From: DATBLQ01 sp036555325
GTDB taxonomy: Bacteria; Pseudomonadota; Alphaproteobacteria; Rhizobiales; Aestuariivirgaceae
DNA length: 47,586 nt
NCBI GenBank assembly: GCA_036555325.1
Contig: DATBLQ010000078.1
Coordinates: forward strand, 1-47,586
Direction: 5' to 3'
Shown here in pieces: positions 9,440-17,594 of this stretch. Within the stretch, counting starts at the first letter, position 1. The number at the start of each line of letters is the position of its first letter. The position numbers were made by a program, and so were the translations under genes. The notes beneath the pieces were generated by a model. The model had not been told where the DNA came from. It saw only the letters and a list, made by a program, of their open reading frames with translations, and made no database searches.

Positions 9440-10384
9440 TTATTGGACTGCAGCGCGACGATCGTTCGAATTCTCCGCCATATCGCTGTTCAGCTCGCCT
9501 CCAAGCCCCAGCACCCGGCAGATGGCATACACCAGGTCCGACCGGTTGAGGGTATAGAAGTGGAACTGTCTGACACCTTCCCGGCGCAGCGCCTCCACCT
9601 GCTCTACCGCCGTGGCGACTGCAATCAGCTTGGTCGTTTCCGGGTCCGACTCAAGTCCCTCGAACCGGCGCGCGAACGCCGCCGGTATCGTTGCACCGCA
9701 GCGGAACGCGAATTCCTTGACCTTGGCAAAGTTCGTCACTGGAAGGATTCCCGGCACGATGGGGATGTTTATTCTTCGTGCCCGCGCTCTATCCAGGAAG
9801 CGCAAGTAGGCACTGTTGTCGAAGAAAAATTGCGTCAGTGCCCGGGATGCCCCGTTATCGACTTTTGCTGCGAGCATCGCCAGATCGACTTCCAGCGTGA
9901 AAGACTCGGGGTGTTTCTCCGGGTAGGTGGCAACCGAAATTTCAAACTCTCCGATTGATTTGATCCCGGCTATGAGATCGGCGGCATTTCCGTACCCCTC
10001 CGGATGGGGTTGGAACTTCGCTCCCACGCCTTGCGGAGGATCGCCTCTCAAAGCAACGATATGCTTCACGCCTGCCTCGGCGAAGCCTCGCACAACGCTT
10101 TCAACCTGCGTCTTCGATGCATCGACACAGGTAAGATGAGCTGCAGGCGTCAAGCTCGTGCCTTGCGCTAGCTGTCGAACTGTGTCGAGAGATCTTTCGC
10201 GCGTCGACCCACCGGCTCCATAGGTAACCGACACGAATCGCGGCTTCACGCTCTCCAACCGCTTGACCGTTTGCCAGAAAACCTGCTGAGCCTCCGCTGT
10301 CTTGGGAGGAAAGAATTCGAACGAAACCTCCAGGTCACGCTCTGGCCCAGAAGCCTGACCATCAGCCAATGTGGGGTTATGCAT
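9440..10384 (-). CDS. metF: Methylenetetrahydrofolate reductase
   Basis: 314 residues, a TIM-barrel flavoprotein. Characteristic segments in order are VSFEFFPPKTAEAQ, FVSVTYGAGGSTRERS, AAHLTCVDAS, IVALRGDPPQGVG and IPIVPGILPVTNF. It reduces 5,10-methylene-THF to 5-methyl-THF, supplying the methyl group for methionine synthesis. I chose the ATG at 10382-10384 (MHNPTLADGQ) because it overlaps the upstream stop in ATGCATAA and the next in-frame start would lie deep in the preceding gene. It is second in an operon after an ArsR-methyltransferase, an arrangement known in alphaproteobacteria. Expression is probably under control of that regulator. Confidence 0.95.
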   Translation of the reverse strand: MHNPTLADGQASGPERDLEVSFEFFPPKTAEAQQVFWQTVKRLESVKPRFVSVTYGAGGSTRERSLDTVRQLAQGTSLTPAAHLTCVDASKTQVESVVRGFAEAGVKHIVALRGDPPQGVGAKFQPHPEGYGNAADLIAGIKSIGEFEISVATYPEKHPESFTLEVDLAMLAAKVDNGASRALTQFFFDNSAYLRFLDRARARRINIPIVPGILPVTNFAKVKEFAFRCGATIPAAFARRFEGLESDPETTKLIAVATAVEQVEALRREGVRQFHFYTLNRSDLVYAICRVLGLGGELNSDMAENSNDRRAAVQ

Positions 10385-11357
10385 CCCTTTGTCTCTTTCG
10401 CAGCGTCCCGCCATCACTCTTGATTGCCAGCCACACAGAAACTGTGAGGCCCGTCTTGGTCATGCGTTTCGGCGGCTTGAGTGTACTGAAGTGTGCAAGC
10501 TCAAGACCCGCCCGCTGCAGCCACACCGACATATGGTCGGCGGCGATCCCAAGCCGACGATGCGCATGTTCCTCTCTCAGGAAATCATGATCGTGCGGAG
10601 CGAAATCGACGATCAACACCCTGCCACCCGGCTTCACAACTCGTTCGGCCTCGGCCAAGGCCTTCGGCGGATCATCGAGATAGTGAAGCACCTGATGAAT
10701 GGTGACAAGCTCCGCCACTCTATCGGGCAGCGCGAGCGAATTCACGTCTCCTAGTCGGACCTGAGCGTGACGCAGGCCCGCCTTTTCCAGATTGGCGCGG
10801 GCTATGGCAAGCATCTCGCGGCTGCGATCGATGCCGATTGCCTGCCGCGCGCGCGGTGCCAGCAGCTCCAGCACTCGGCCCGTGCCGGTGCCCAGATCAA
10901 CAAGCGTTTCGATCTCCCCTTCACCGACGAGCTTAAGCCAAGCCGCTTCAACCTCCGCCTCGCTGACATGCAGCGCGCGAATCTGATGCCAGTTACTGGC
11001 ATTAGCCTTGAAATAGCGTTGCGCTTCGGCAGCGCGCGCTTCCCGCACGGCCTTCAGCTGTTCGGCATCTCTCTTCAGTTGCGCCGCCTGACTTGGTAGA
11101 AGCTCGACAACCGCTTGCGCCAGCTTGGCTCCTGGACCGCTGTCCTTTAACCGAAACAGAACCCAGCTGCCCTCGCGATAACGGTCGAGAAGGCCCGCAT
11201 CGCACATAAGTTTCAGATGTCGGCTGATGCGCGGTTGGCTTTGGCCCAAGATCTGCGTTATTTCCGTCACGTTGAGCTCCCCCTGCGCCAGAAGGTGCAG
11301 CAGCCTGAGGCGGCTGGTTTCCCCAACGGCGCGTAATCCTTGCAAGATCTTGTCCAT
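10377..11357 (-). CDS. ArsR-family regulator fused to SAM-dependent methyltransferase
   Basis: 326 residues. A winged-helix ArsR domain (about 1-90) has ETSRLRLLHLLAQGELNVTE and the recognition helix GQSQPRISRHLKLM. A class I methyltransferase domain (about 135-300) has the SAM loop VDLGTGTGRVLELL, acidic IGIDRSREM and post-I motifs, then VLIVDFAPHDHDFLREEHAH. It probably senses the state of methyl metabolism (SAM or SAH) and controls the operon it shares with metF; whether the methyltransferase half has a catalytic substrate is not shown by the sequence. Its stop codon overlaps the metF start by 8 nt. A dyad-like AT-rich element lies just upstream of its start. Confidence 0.9.
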   Translation of the reverse strand: MDKILQGLRAVGETSRLRLLHLLAQGELNVTEITQILGQSQPRISRHLKLMCDAGLLDRYREGSWVLFRLKDSGPGAKLAQAVVELLPSQAAQLKRDAEQLKAVREARAAEAQRYFKANASNWHQIRALHVSEAEVEAAWLKLVGEGEIETLVDLGTGTGRVLELLAPRARQAIGIDRSREMLAIARANLEKAGLRHAQVRLGDVNSLALPDRVAELVTIHQVLHYLDDPPKALAEAERVVKPGGRVLIVDFAPHDHDFLREEHAHRRLGIAADHMSVWLQRAGLELAHFSTLKPPKRMTKTGLTVSVWLAIKSDGGTLRKRQRDA

Positions 11358-11387
11358 TCCGCAGCTTCACAACCTCGTTGGATATGC

Positions 11388-11409
11388 ACATATAAACATA
11401 TCGTTATGT
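11388..11409. promoter_or_regulatory. Candidate ArsR operator upstream of the methyltransferase/metF operon
   Basis: A 22-bp AT-rich imperfect dyad with outer arms ACATA and TATGT lies about 30 bp before the ArsR-methyltransferase start, in otherwise GC-rich DNA. ArsR proteins usually bind such 12-2-12-like dyads over their own promoters. The assignment rests only on position and partial symmetry. Confidence 0.4.
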
Positions 11410-11600
11410 AATATTGAAGGCAAATCGCTCTCCGAGAGACCCGTGCATAAAAGGCTAATTCATGTCCTGGCTGACTTGGGCGATGTCCGCCCACCGGCTT
11501 CAAAAACCGCAATCGATCTGGTAAGAGAGCGAGGGACCAGATCATAGAAATGAATGTTGATCCGGGGTGCCTCCTTAGAGGCTCGGAGGTGAAGCGTTTT

Positions 11601-12221
11601 ATGACCAAACACGTTGCCCCATCGATTGACCGTCGCAACGTCCTGATCGGCTTGGCAATATTGCCTATGAGCGCCGGCATTGCCCTGGATGTCAGGGAGG
11701 CCGAGGCGTCGACCGGTCCGGAGAATTACATACTGACCATCGGCAACGATGTGATTGCGCTTGCCAACAGCGGGACCAAGGGCGGAGCGCTGCGATCGAG
11801 GTTCGTCTCTCTTCTGAAACGGCACTCCGACATTCGCTCAATTGCCCTCTTCTCTTTGGGCACCTATCAGAAAAAACTTCCCTCAACCATGCGCGGCCAA
11901 TATTTCGACCTCGTGACCCAATTCGCCGCCGGATTCTTCGCCTACTATGTGGACGATTTCGCCGGCTCCGGCTTCGACATCAAATCATCGAAGCCGCAAG
12001 GAAAAGCCATTATCGTGGACAGTGCGATAAGGTATTCCAGCGGCGGTACCTCGCCCGTCAAGTGGCGTGTCGTCTCTGTCGGGGGCGGGTACCGGGTAAA
12101 CGATGTGAATGTACGCGGAATATGGCTCTCGCTTCAGATGCAACAGCAGTTCACTTCGGTTCTGAAGAAAAGCAAGGGCGACTTCGCCGCTCTTCTCGAC
12201 TATCTGCGCAAGAATGCTTGA
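11601..12221 (+). CDS. MlaC-like phospholipid-binding protein, Tat-type leader (copy 1)
   Basis: 206 residues from the ATG at 11601, preceded by a strong GGAGGTGA at a spacing of about 8; a longer frame from 11550 lacks such a site. The leader contains DRRNVLIGLAILPMS, a twin-arginine-like motif, so folded export is possible. The body matches the MlaC/Ttg2D family: repeated helices around RFVSLLKRHSDIRSIALFSLG, then FAAYYVDDFAG-like helix, and a beta-rich end with VKWRVVSVGGGYRVNDVNV. MlaC carries phospholipids across the periplasm between the outer and inner membranes. No mlaFEDB permease, ATPase or MCE gene is adjacent, only a second MlaC copy 15 bp downstream. Confidence 0.82.
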   Translation: MTKHVAPSIDRRNVLIGLAILPMSAGIALDVREAEASTGPENYILTIGNDVIALANSGTKGGALRSRFVSLLKRHSDIRSIALFSLGTYQKKLPSTMRGQYFDLVTQFAAGFFAYYVDDFAGSGFDIKSSKPQGKAIIVDSAIRYSSGGTSPVKWRVVSVGGGYRVNDVNVRGIWLSLQMQQQFTSVLKKSKGDFAALLDYLRKNA

Positions 12222-12236
12222 ACGATTGGATTGACC

Positions 12237-12833
12237 ATGCGTATCAATCAGGTTGACCAGGGCCGGCGTAGTTCAATGCGCTTGCTGATGCTCGCGGGCT
12301 TTCTGGTGCTGGCTCCTTGCAACTTGGCGCACAGCGCCGAGCATCCCTCGATCACATACATCAGAAAGGTCACGGCTGACCTCTTCGCTGCCCACAAGCT
12401 CGGCACCGTTTCCGCCTTTCTGCCGCCCATACAGCGTCATGCCGATATCCAGACCATCGCGAATTATTCACTCGGCCAGTATCAATCGAAATTGTCCCCC
12501 AGTCAGCGGGAACGCTACTATCGGGGCGTTGCAAATTTCATGGCGCGTTATTTTGCCGATCAAACCCGCCACTACCGTATCGCTAAATGGGATATTGGCG
12601 ATGCTGACCAAGACCGGAATGGCGATGTGTTGATCGATACGCGCGTAACCCTCATGACGGGGGCGTCATATTCGGTCGTATGGCGGCTGGCCAAACGCGG
12701 CAAGGGCTATAAGGTGACCGATGTCAAGGTCGCCGGCTTTTCGCTCACCTATTTTCAGCGAGGTCTCTTTGTATCATTCATCAAGGAGAAAAAGGGAGAC
12801 GTGAACCAGCTGGTAGCGGTTCTGAACAGATAG
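12237..12833 (+). CDS. MlaC-like phospholipid-binding protein (copy 2)
   Basis: 198 residues from ATG at 12237 (a TTG at 12231 and ATG at 12276 are alternatives). A Sec-type leader is seen at MRLLMLAGFLVLAPCNLAHS. The mature part aligns by eye with copy 1: HADIQTIANYSLGQYQSKL against the SIALFSLGTYQKKL segment, FMARYFADQTRHY, and the closing strand YSVVWRLAKRGKGYKVTDVK. The two genes are a diverged tandem duplication, probably one transcript. The differing leaders (Tat-like versus Sec-like) suggest that the copies are not interchangeable. Cargo and partners are unknown. Confidence 0.82.
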   Translation: MRINQVDQGRRSSMRLLMLAGFLVLAPCNLAHSAEHPSITYIRKVTADLFAAHKLGTVSAFLPPIQRHADIQTIANYSLGQYQSKLSPSQRERYYRGVANFMARYFADQTRHYRIAKWDIGDADQDRNGDVLIDTRVTLMTGASYSVVWRLAKRGKGYKVTDVKVAGFSLTYFQRGLFVSFIKEKKGDVNQLVAVLNR

Positions 12834-12863
12834 CGGCGACCTGTTCGGCGCCGCAAAAAAATC

Positions 12864-14519
12864 TCAGCGCGTAAATTGCTTATACTTGATGCGCTTTGGC
12901 ATTATCGCGTCTTCGCCGAGCCTGCGTTTTTTGTCCTCCTCGTAGTCCTGGAAATTGCCTTCGAACCATTCCACGTGGCTGTCGCCTTCAAAGGCCAGCA
13001 TATGAGTAGCGAGTCGGTCGAGGAACATGCGATCATGGCTGATGATCACTGCGCAGCCGGCGAAATCCTCAAGCGCCTCTTCGAGCGCAGCAAGGGTTTC
13101 GGTGTCGAGATCGTTGGTCGGCTCGTCGAGCAGTAATACATTGGCGCCCGATTTCAGCATCTTCGCCAAGTGAACTCGGTTGCGCTGGCCGCCGGATAGG
13201 GTTCCAACCTTTTGCTGCTGATCGCCGCCCCTGAAATTGAACGCCGATGTATAGGCGCGGCTATTGACCTCCCTCTTGCCGAGATAAAGAATGTCGTTTC
13301 CGCCGGATATTTCCTCCCACACCGTCTTGCCCGCATCGAGCGCATTGCGGCTCTGGTGTACATAACCCAGAACCACGCTCTCCCCGATATGAATTTGGCC
13401 CTGATCCGCCTGCTCTTCGCCGGTAAACATCCGAAAGAGGGTGGTCTTCCCTGCCCCATTTGGGCCGATCACACCGACAATCCCTCCCGGGGGCAGCTTG
13501 AATGTCAGATTGTCGATCAGCAGCCTGTCGCCGTATGCTTTCGATAGCCCGTTCACCTCGATGACCACATTTCCAAGCCGCGGACCAGGCGGAATCACGA
13601 TCTGCGCCTCGCGCGATTGGAGCCGCGCCTCGTTGGCCTTGACGAGTTCGTCATACGCCTTGATCCGCGCTTTCGATTTCGCCTGCCGTGCCTTGGGGCT
13701 TGCAGCGATCCACTCGCGCTCGCGTTCGATCACCTTCTGGCGCGCCACATCCTCGCGTTGGTCCTGTGCAAAACGTTTGGCTTTCTGTTCAAGATAGGCT
13801 GAGTAGTTGCCCTCGTAGGGAATGCCGCGACCGCGGTCGAGCTCGAGGATCCATCCCGTTACATTGTCGAGAAAATATCGATCGTGTGTCACGATCAGGA
13901 TGGCGCCCGGATAATCGCGCAGATGATGTTCGAGCCAGTTCACTGATTCAGCATCCAGATGGTTGGTCGGTTCATCTAGAAGCAATAGATCAGGCCTTGC
14001 TAGCAGCAGGCGGGTGAGAGCGACGCGGCGGTTTTCACCACCGGAAAGTCTCTCAACCTCTGCCTCTGGCGGCGGACAACGCAGCGCATCCATTGCCTGC
14101 TCAACTTGAGTCTCGAGGTCCCAGAGATTTTGTCCATCGATGATATCCTGCAGCTTCGCTGCCTCTTCCTGCGTATCCTCCGAATAGTTCATCATGAGCT
14201 CGTTGTAACGATCGAGCACGGCCTTCTTGGCGGCAACGCCCTCCATCACATTGCCCATGACGGTCTTCCCTGGATCAAGCCGTGGTTCCTGGGGCAGGAA
14301 GCCCACGCTAGCCCCTTCCGCCACCCAGGCTTCACCCATGAACTCCTTGTCGACCCCAGCCATGATTCGCAAAAGCGTCGACTTGCCGGAGCCGTTGGGT
14401 CCCAATACCCCGATCTTGGCGTCCGGATAGAACGAGAGATTGATGTTTTCGAGCACCTTCCTGCCGTTTGGATAGGCCTTTGATAATCCATGCATATGGT
14501 AGATGAACTGACGCGCCAT
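12864..14519 (-). CDS. ettA: Energy-dependent translational throttle protein EttA (ABC-F)
   Basis: 551 residues from the ATG at 14517-14519 (MARQFIYHMHGLSK), matching the usual EttA length of about 555; the open frame upstream to 14615 is not needed. Two ABC domains are present: Walker A GPNGSGKST, signature LSGGENRRVAL, Walker B LLLLDEPTNHLD, then an arm-containing first domain and a charged linker rich in Lys/Arg, followed by GPNGAGKTT, LSGGQRNRVHL and VLLLDEPTNDLD. There are no membrane segments. ABC-F proteins of this type bind the ribosomal E site and gate entry into elongation according to the ATP/ADP ratio. It is transcribed alone, convergent with the MlaC pair. Confidence 0.95.
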   Translation of the reverse strand: MARQFIYHMHGLSKAYPNGRKVLENINLSFYPDAKIGVLGPNGSGKSTLLRIMAGVDKEFMGEAWVAEGASVGFLPQEPRLDPGKTVMGNVMEGVAAKKAVLDRYNELMMNYSEDTQEEAAKLQDIIDGQNLWDLETQVEQAMDALRCPPPEAEVERLSGGENRRVALTRLLLARPDLLLLDEPTNHLDAESVNWLEHHLRDYPGAILIVTHDRYFLDNVTGWILELDRGRGIPYEGNYSAYLEQKAKRFAQDQREDVARQKVIEREREWIAASPKARQAKSKARIKAYDELVKANEARLQSREAQIVIPPGPRLGNVVIEVNGLSKAYGDRLLIDNLTFKLPPGGIVGVIGPNGAGKTTLFRMFTGEEQADQGQIHIGESVVLGYVHQSRNALDAGKTVWEEISGGNDILYLGKREVNSRAYTSAFNFRGGDQQQKVGTLSGGQRNRVHLAKMLKSGANVLLLDEPTNDLDTETLAALEEALEDFAGCAVIISHDRMFLDRLATHMLAFEGDSHVEWFEGNFQDYEEDKKRRLGEDAIMPKRIKYKQFTR

Positions 14520-14625
14520 CTCTGAGGAAGCCTCGGGATTTGATGGATTGGCCGTTTTCGGCAAGCCGCCTTCTAGCGGAATAAAACGGCGGATGCAAAC
14601 ACCGCGGCGCCTCAACCAAATTCAT

Positions 14626-15735
14626 TCAATAGGTGACGACGGAGCGGATCGATTTGCCTTCACGCATGAGATCGAAAGCCTTGTTGATTTTATCGAGCGG
14701 CATCGTGTGTGTGATCATCGGATCGATTTCGATCTTTTTGTTCATATACCAGTCCACGATTCGGGGAACATCCGTTCGCCCCCGTGCGCCTCCGAATGCC
14801 GTGCCTTTCCAAACACGGCCAGTAACAAGTTGAAAGGGGCGAGTGGAAATTTCCTGGCCGGCTCCCGCCACACCAATGATGATCGATTGACCCCAACCCT
14901 TGTGGCAGGCCTCCAGCGCCATACGCATGACTTTCACGTTTCCGATGCACTCGAAAGTGTAATCGGCTCCGCCATTCGTCAACTCTACCAGATGAGCAAC
15001 CAGGTCGCCCTTCACGGTATTTGGATTGATGAAATGGGTCATTCCAAATCGCCGCCCCCACGCCTCGCGCTCGGGGTTGACATCTACGCCGGCAATGATG
15101 TTGGCACCTGCCAAGCGAAGTCCCTGGATCACATTGAGACCAATCCCACCCAGTCCGAAGACGATACAGTTTGATCCTTCCTCGACCCTTGCCGTGTTGA
15201 TGACCGCACCAATACCTGTGGTTACCCCGCAGCCGATGTAGCAAATTTTGTCGAAGGGAGCGTCCTTGCGAACATTCGCCAGCGCGATTTCCGGCAACAC
15301 CGTGTAGTTGGAAAACGTCGAGCAGCCCATGTAGTGGTGCACCAACTTGCCATTATGCGAAAATCGTGACGTCCCATCCGGCATCAGCCCCTTTCCCTGG
15401 GTAACGCGTATCTTCTGACAAAGGTTGGTCTTGGGATTAAGGCAGTACTCACATTCGCGGCATTCCGGCGTATAGAGCGGAATGACATGATCATCCTCCT
15501 TCAAGGACTTTACCCCAGGTCCGACCTCCACAACGACACCTGCACCCTCATGTCCCATGATGGCCGGAAACAACCCCTCTGGATCTGCTCCTGAGATGGT
15601 GAACTCATCGGTATGGCAAATGCCTGTCGCCTTGATCTGGACCAGCACTTCACCCTCCTTTGGTCCTTCAAGATCGACCTCGACGATTTCAAGGGGTTTC
15701 GCTTTTTCAAATGCCACTGCGGCACGGGATTTCAT
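14626..15735 (-). CDS. frmA: S-(hydroxymethyl)glutathione dehydrogenase / class III alcohol dehydrogenase
   Basis: 369 residues from the ATG at 15733-15735, chosen because GGAGAGACC lies just upstream. The catalytic zinc site shows ATGICHTDEFT and MGHEGAGVV, with CGVTTGIGAV supplying the third ligand. The structural zinc lobe has four Cys in ECRECEYCLNPKTNLC. The NAD site is FGLGGIGLNVIQG. The enzyme oxidises S-hydroxymethylglutathione, formed from formaldehyde and glutathione, to S-formylglutathione, and can also reduce S-nitrosoglutathione. No frmB-type esterase gene is adjacent. In a methylotrophic or lignin-degrading alphaproteobacterium this would be a main formaldehyde exit. Confidence 0.96.
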   Translation of the reverse strand: MKSRAAVAFEKAKPLEIVEVDLEGPKEGEVLVQIKATGICHTDEFTISGADPEGLFPAIMGHEGAGVVVEVGPGVKSLKEDDHVIPLYTPECRECEYCLNPKTNLCQKIRVTQGKGLMPDGTSRFSHNGKLVHHYMGCSTFSNYTVLPEIALANVRKDAPFDKICYIGCGVTTGIGAVINTARVEEGSNCIVFGLGGIGLNVIQGLRLAGANIIAGVDVNPEREAWGRRFGMTHFINPNTVKGDLVAHLVELTNGGADYTFECIGNVKVMRMALEACHKGWGQSIIIGVAGAGQEISTRPFQLVTGRVWKGTAFGGARGRTDVPRIVDWYMNKKIEIDPMITHTMPLDKINKAFDLMREGKSIRSVVTY

Positions 15736-16072
15736 TCTGGTCTCTCCGATTCTGCATCCGCGCGGTGAGGGTGGATGACGGTGCCTCAACGCCCTTAGGA
15801 TTGGCCTTGTACACAGCAGGCGCTGTCATCTTACCAACTATTAATTGGAACATTCTCGACTGTTGGTCTTTATCGCCTTGTCGCCGTCCAGCCCCCTCAA
15901 GGCGGTGACAAACAGCCCCTCAAGCTGTTGGCCCGGTCGGAACATCCCCGCTCCGGCCGGGCTTTATAAGAGAACCAGGGATACTTCACAAGAAGACCGG
16001 CATCCAGTTTCGACAGTGGCCGATCTGTCGGGGCCTATCGGACCCAGGCCAAAGGTGCTTCCCAAAACGTCG
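15736..16072. other. Intergenic region upstream of the formaldehyde dehydrogenase gene
   Basis: About 340 bp with no ORF I trust. A plus-strand frame of about 100 codons (15845-16147) has no ribosome-binding site and overlaps the small minus-strand gene at 16073. The segment should hold the promoter of the dehydrogenase gene; no clear -35/-10 pair or hairpin was recognised. Confidence 0.5.
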
Positions 16073-16246
16073 CTATTCCTGTCGCCATTCTTTATGGCCA
16101 TCGGTGTCCTTGCCGCGTTCGTTCCGATGAACCGCTTCGGGGGTTAGGTCAGGTGGCATTTTCGGGGCTGGCTTCGTAGTTCGCTTGATTTCGTCTGCAC
16201 TCGGACGGCCAGGTCGAGGATCGCGATTCCGCTGGCTGGTTTTCAT
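16073..16246 (-). CDS. Small basic protein, unknown
   Basis: 57 residues from the ATG at 16244-16246, preceded by GGAG at a spacing of about 8 (TGGAGTCTGATC before ATG). The product starts MKTSQRNRDPRPGRPSADEI and is rich in Arg, Lys and Pro, with no hydrophobic segment, so it should be soluble and probably disordered. Similar short basic proteins are common in Hyphomicrobiales and lack a known role. It is divergent from the dioxygenase gene. Ribosome-binding site and composition support it; family unknown. Confidence 0.5.
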   Translation of the reverse strand: MKTSQRNRDPRPGRPSADEIKRTTKPAPKMPPDLTPEAVHRNERGKDTDGHKEWRQE

Positions 16247-16453
16247 GATCAGACTCCATAAGGGTACCGTACTGTAGGAACTCGGATCGCCGACTTGGGT
16301 TCCAAACGAAAAAGCCCGTCTCCGAGCACAACGCGAAGACAGGCGCGGCAAATTGCATCGCCCCATGCCTTGATATTGGCCCTATTGGCAGCAAGTCTGA
16401 TCAAGGTTCAGGCAATGGCAGGTTTGCTCGATGCCTGCGCCTCAAGGGAAGCA

Positions 16454-17053
16454 ATGGTGTACGACACGAAATGGAAACGGCGCGGGGTTATCGCGGGACT
16501 AGCGGCGGCAACCGTTGGATCTCTAATGCCTGACGAATGGCAACAGGCGTTTGCACAAGAGGACATGGCGCCGACGCCGTCCTGCGATGATGGGGATGAA
16601 CCTACTCCAGCCCAGACCGAGGGTCCCTACTTCACTCCCAATTCGCCGGAGCGCTCTCAGCTGCAGGAAGAGGGAATGACAGGAACACCGATCGTCTTGA
16701 CCGGGCTTGTGCTTACTCGTTCATGCGCTCCGGTGGAGGGTGCGCTCATCGAACTGTGGCACGCCAACGATGCAGGGCAATATGACAACGACGGATTCCG
16801 GCTGCGGGGACACCAGTTTACCAAGCGTAACGGAATCTATCGTTTTGCGACCATTGTTCCGGGTCTCTACCCGGGTCGCACTCGACACTTCCACGTAAAA
16901 ATTCAGGCCTCGGGCAAATCCGTACTGACCACACAGTTTTATTTTCCGAATGAGCCAGGGAATGAGGGCGATGGCATTTTCAATCCGGCACTTCTGCTTA
17001 ACATCACCAACGGATCGGATCTCACCGCCCGCTTTGACGTGATTCTTGCTTAG
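16454..17053 (+). CDS. Exported intradiol ring-cleavage dioxygenase
   Basis: 199 residues from the ATG at 16454, which has AAGGGA just upstream; the open frame back to 16295 probably is not translated. The leader KWKRRGVIAGLAAATVG has two arginines before the hydrophobic core, a Tat-like signal. The rest is a beta-sandwich of the protocatechuate 3,4-dioxygenase beta-subunit type: TEGPYF, LIELWHANDAGQYDNDG and GLYPGRTRHFHVKI. The non-haem Fe(III) ligands are probably Y110, Y139, H145 and H147, all present. It would split catechol-like rings between the two hydroxyls. No aromatic-catabolic genes flank it, and export of such an enzyme is unusual, so the substrate is open. Confidence 0.85.
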   Translation: MVYDTKWKRRGVIAGLAAATVGSLMPDEWQQAFAQEDMAPTPSCDDGDEPTPAQTEGPYFTPNSPERSQLQEEGMTGTPIVLTGLVLTRSCAPVEGALIELWHANDAGQYDNDGFRLRGHQFTKRNGIYRFATIVPGLYPGRTRHFHVKIQASGKSVLTTQFYFPNEPGNEGDGIFNPALLLNITNGSDLTARFDVILA

Positions 17054-17090
17054 CGATTAGTTTCGCTACTTGGCTCACATTGATTGGGAA

Positions 17091-17594
17091 TCAGTTTTGG
17101 GCAAAGCAATAGAAGAGTCCATTGCCGCCGGACTTCGGCAAATCATCCTTGCCGCATCCCCGTGAGGGGTGAGATGAGTTCCACGATTTCGACGCTGCGT
17201 CGTCTCTAAGGCCTATGCGGTCATGATGCCCGACAATGGCGCTACCTTCACCATTGTTTGTCCAATCCCCACAGGTCTGCCCAGCCGCTACAGTTCCGTC
17301 AGGGTTTGAACCGGTCAATATATCGTGCATGTTCGGTTCGTCTCCCCTGCCCTTTACCATTGCACCAGTCTCGGTCAATCCTGTCTCCTTGCTGATCTTG
17401 TTCGTATCGCTGTGGAGGTCATCTACATTCATTGCGATCGGCTCGCCTTTCGCATTATGCCAGGGTCCCTGGCCGATCCTGTCGCGTGCATTCTCAGCGC
17501 TGCTACTGAGATACGCTTTCCATCGCTTGTTCACGAAAGGAGAAATGAGGTCACACAAAGTTGGCGAAAAAGCGGAAAGCCGGTGTGGCATCAC
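17091..17594 (-). pseudogene. 5'-truncated lectin / endostatin-like domain gene
   Basis: The frame encodes a clear C-terminal domain from about 17525 down: RWKAYLSSS, ARDRIGQGPWHNAKG, NMHDILTGSNPDGT, TCGDWTNNGEG, GHHDRIGL and a final GNGLFYCFAQ. This is the cysteine-containing, lectin-like (collagen XV/XVIII endostatin-like) domain often seen in secreted proteins of Hyphomicrobiales. The part before it, which in that family carries a signal peptide and a Gly/Ala/Cys segment, is absent: only about 23 unrelated residues precede the domain, with a GTG start lacking a ribosome-binding site. The missing 5' end is occupied by the start of the divergent lyase gene. I read it as a remnant, though a short expressed form is possible. 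Confidence 0.6.

Noticed and set aside
12834..12863. GC-rich hairpin GCGGCG/CGCCGC followed by seven A between the MlaC and EttA genes
   Set aside because: A rho-independent terminator needs a T-run after the stem on the transcribed strand. Here the run is A on the plus strand and lies before the stem on the minus strand, so it fits neither direction.
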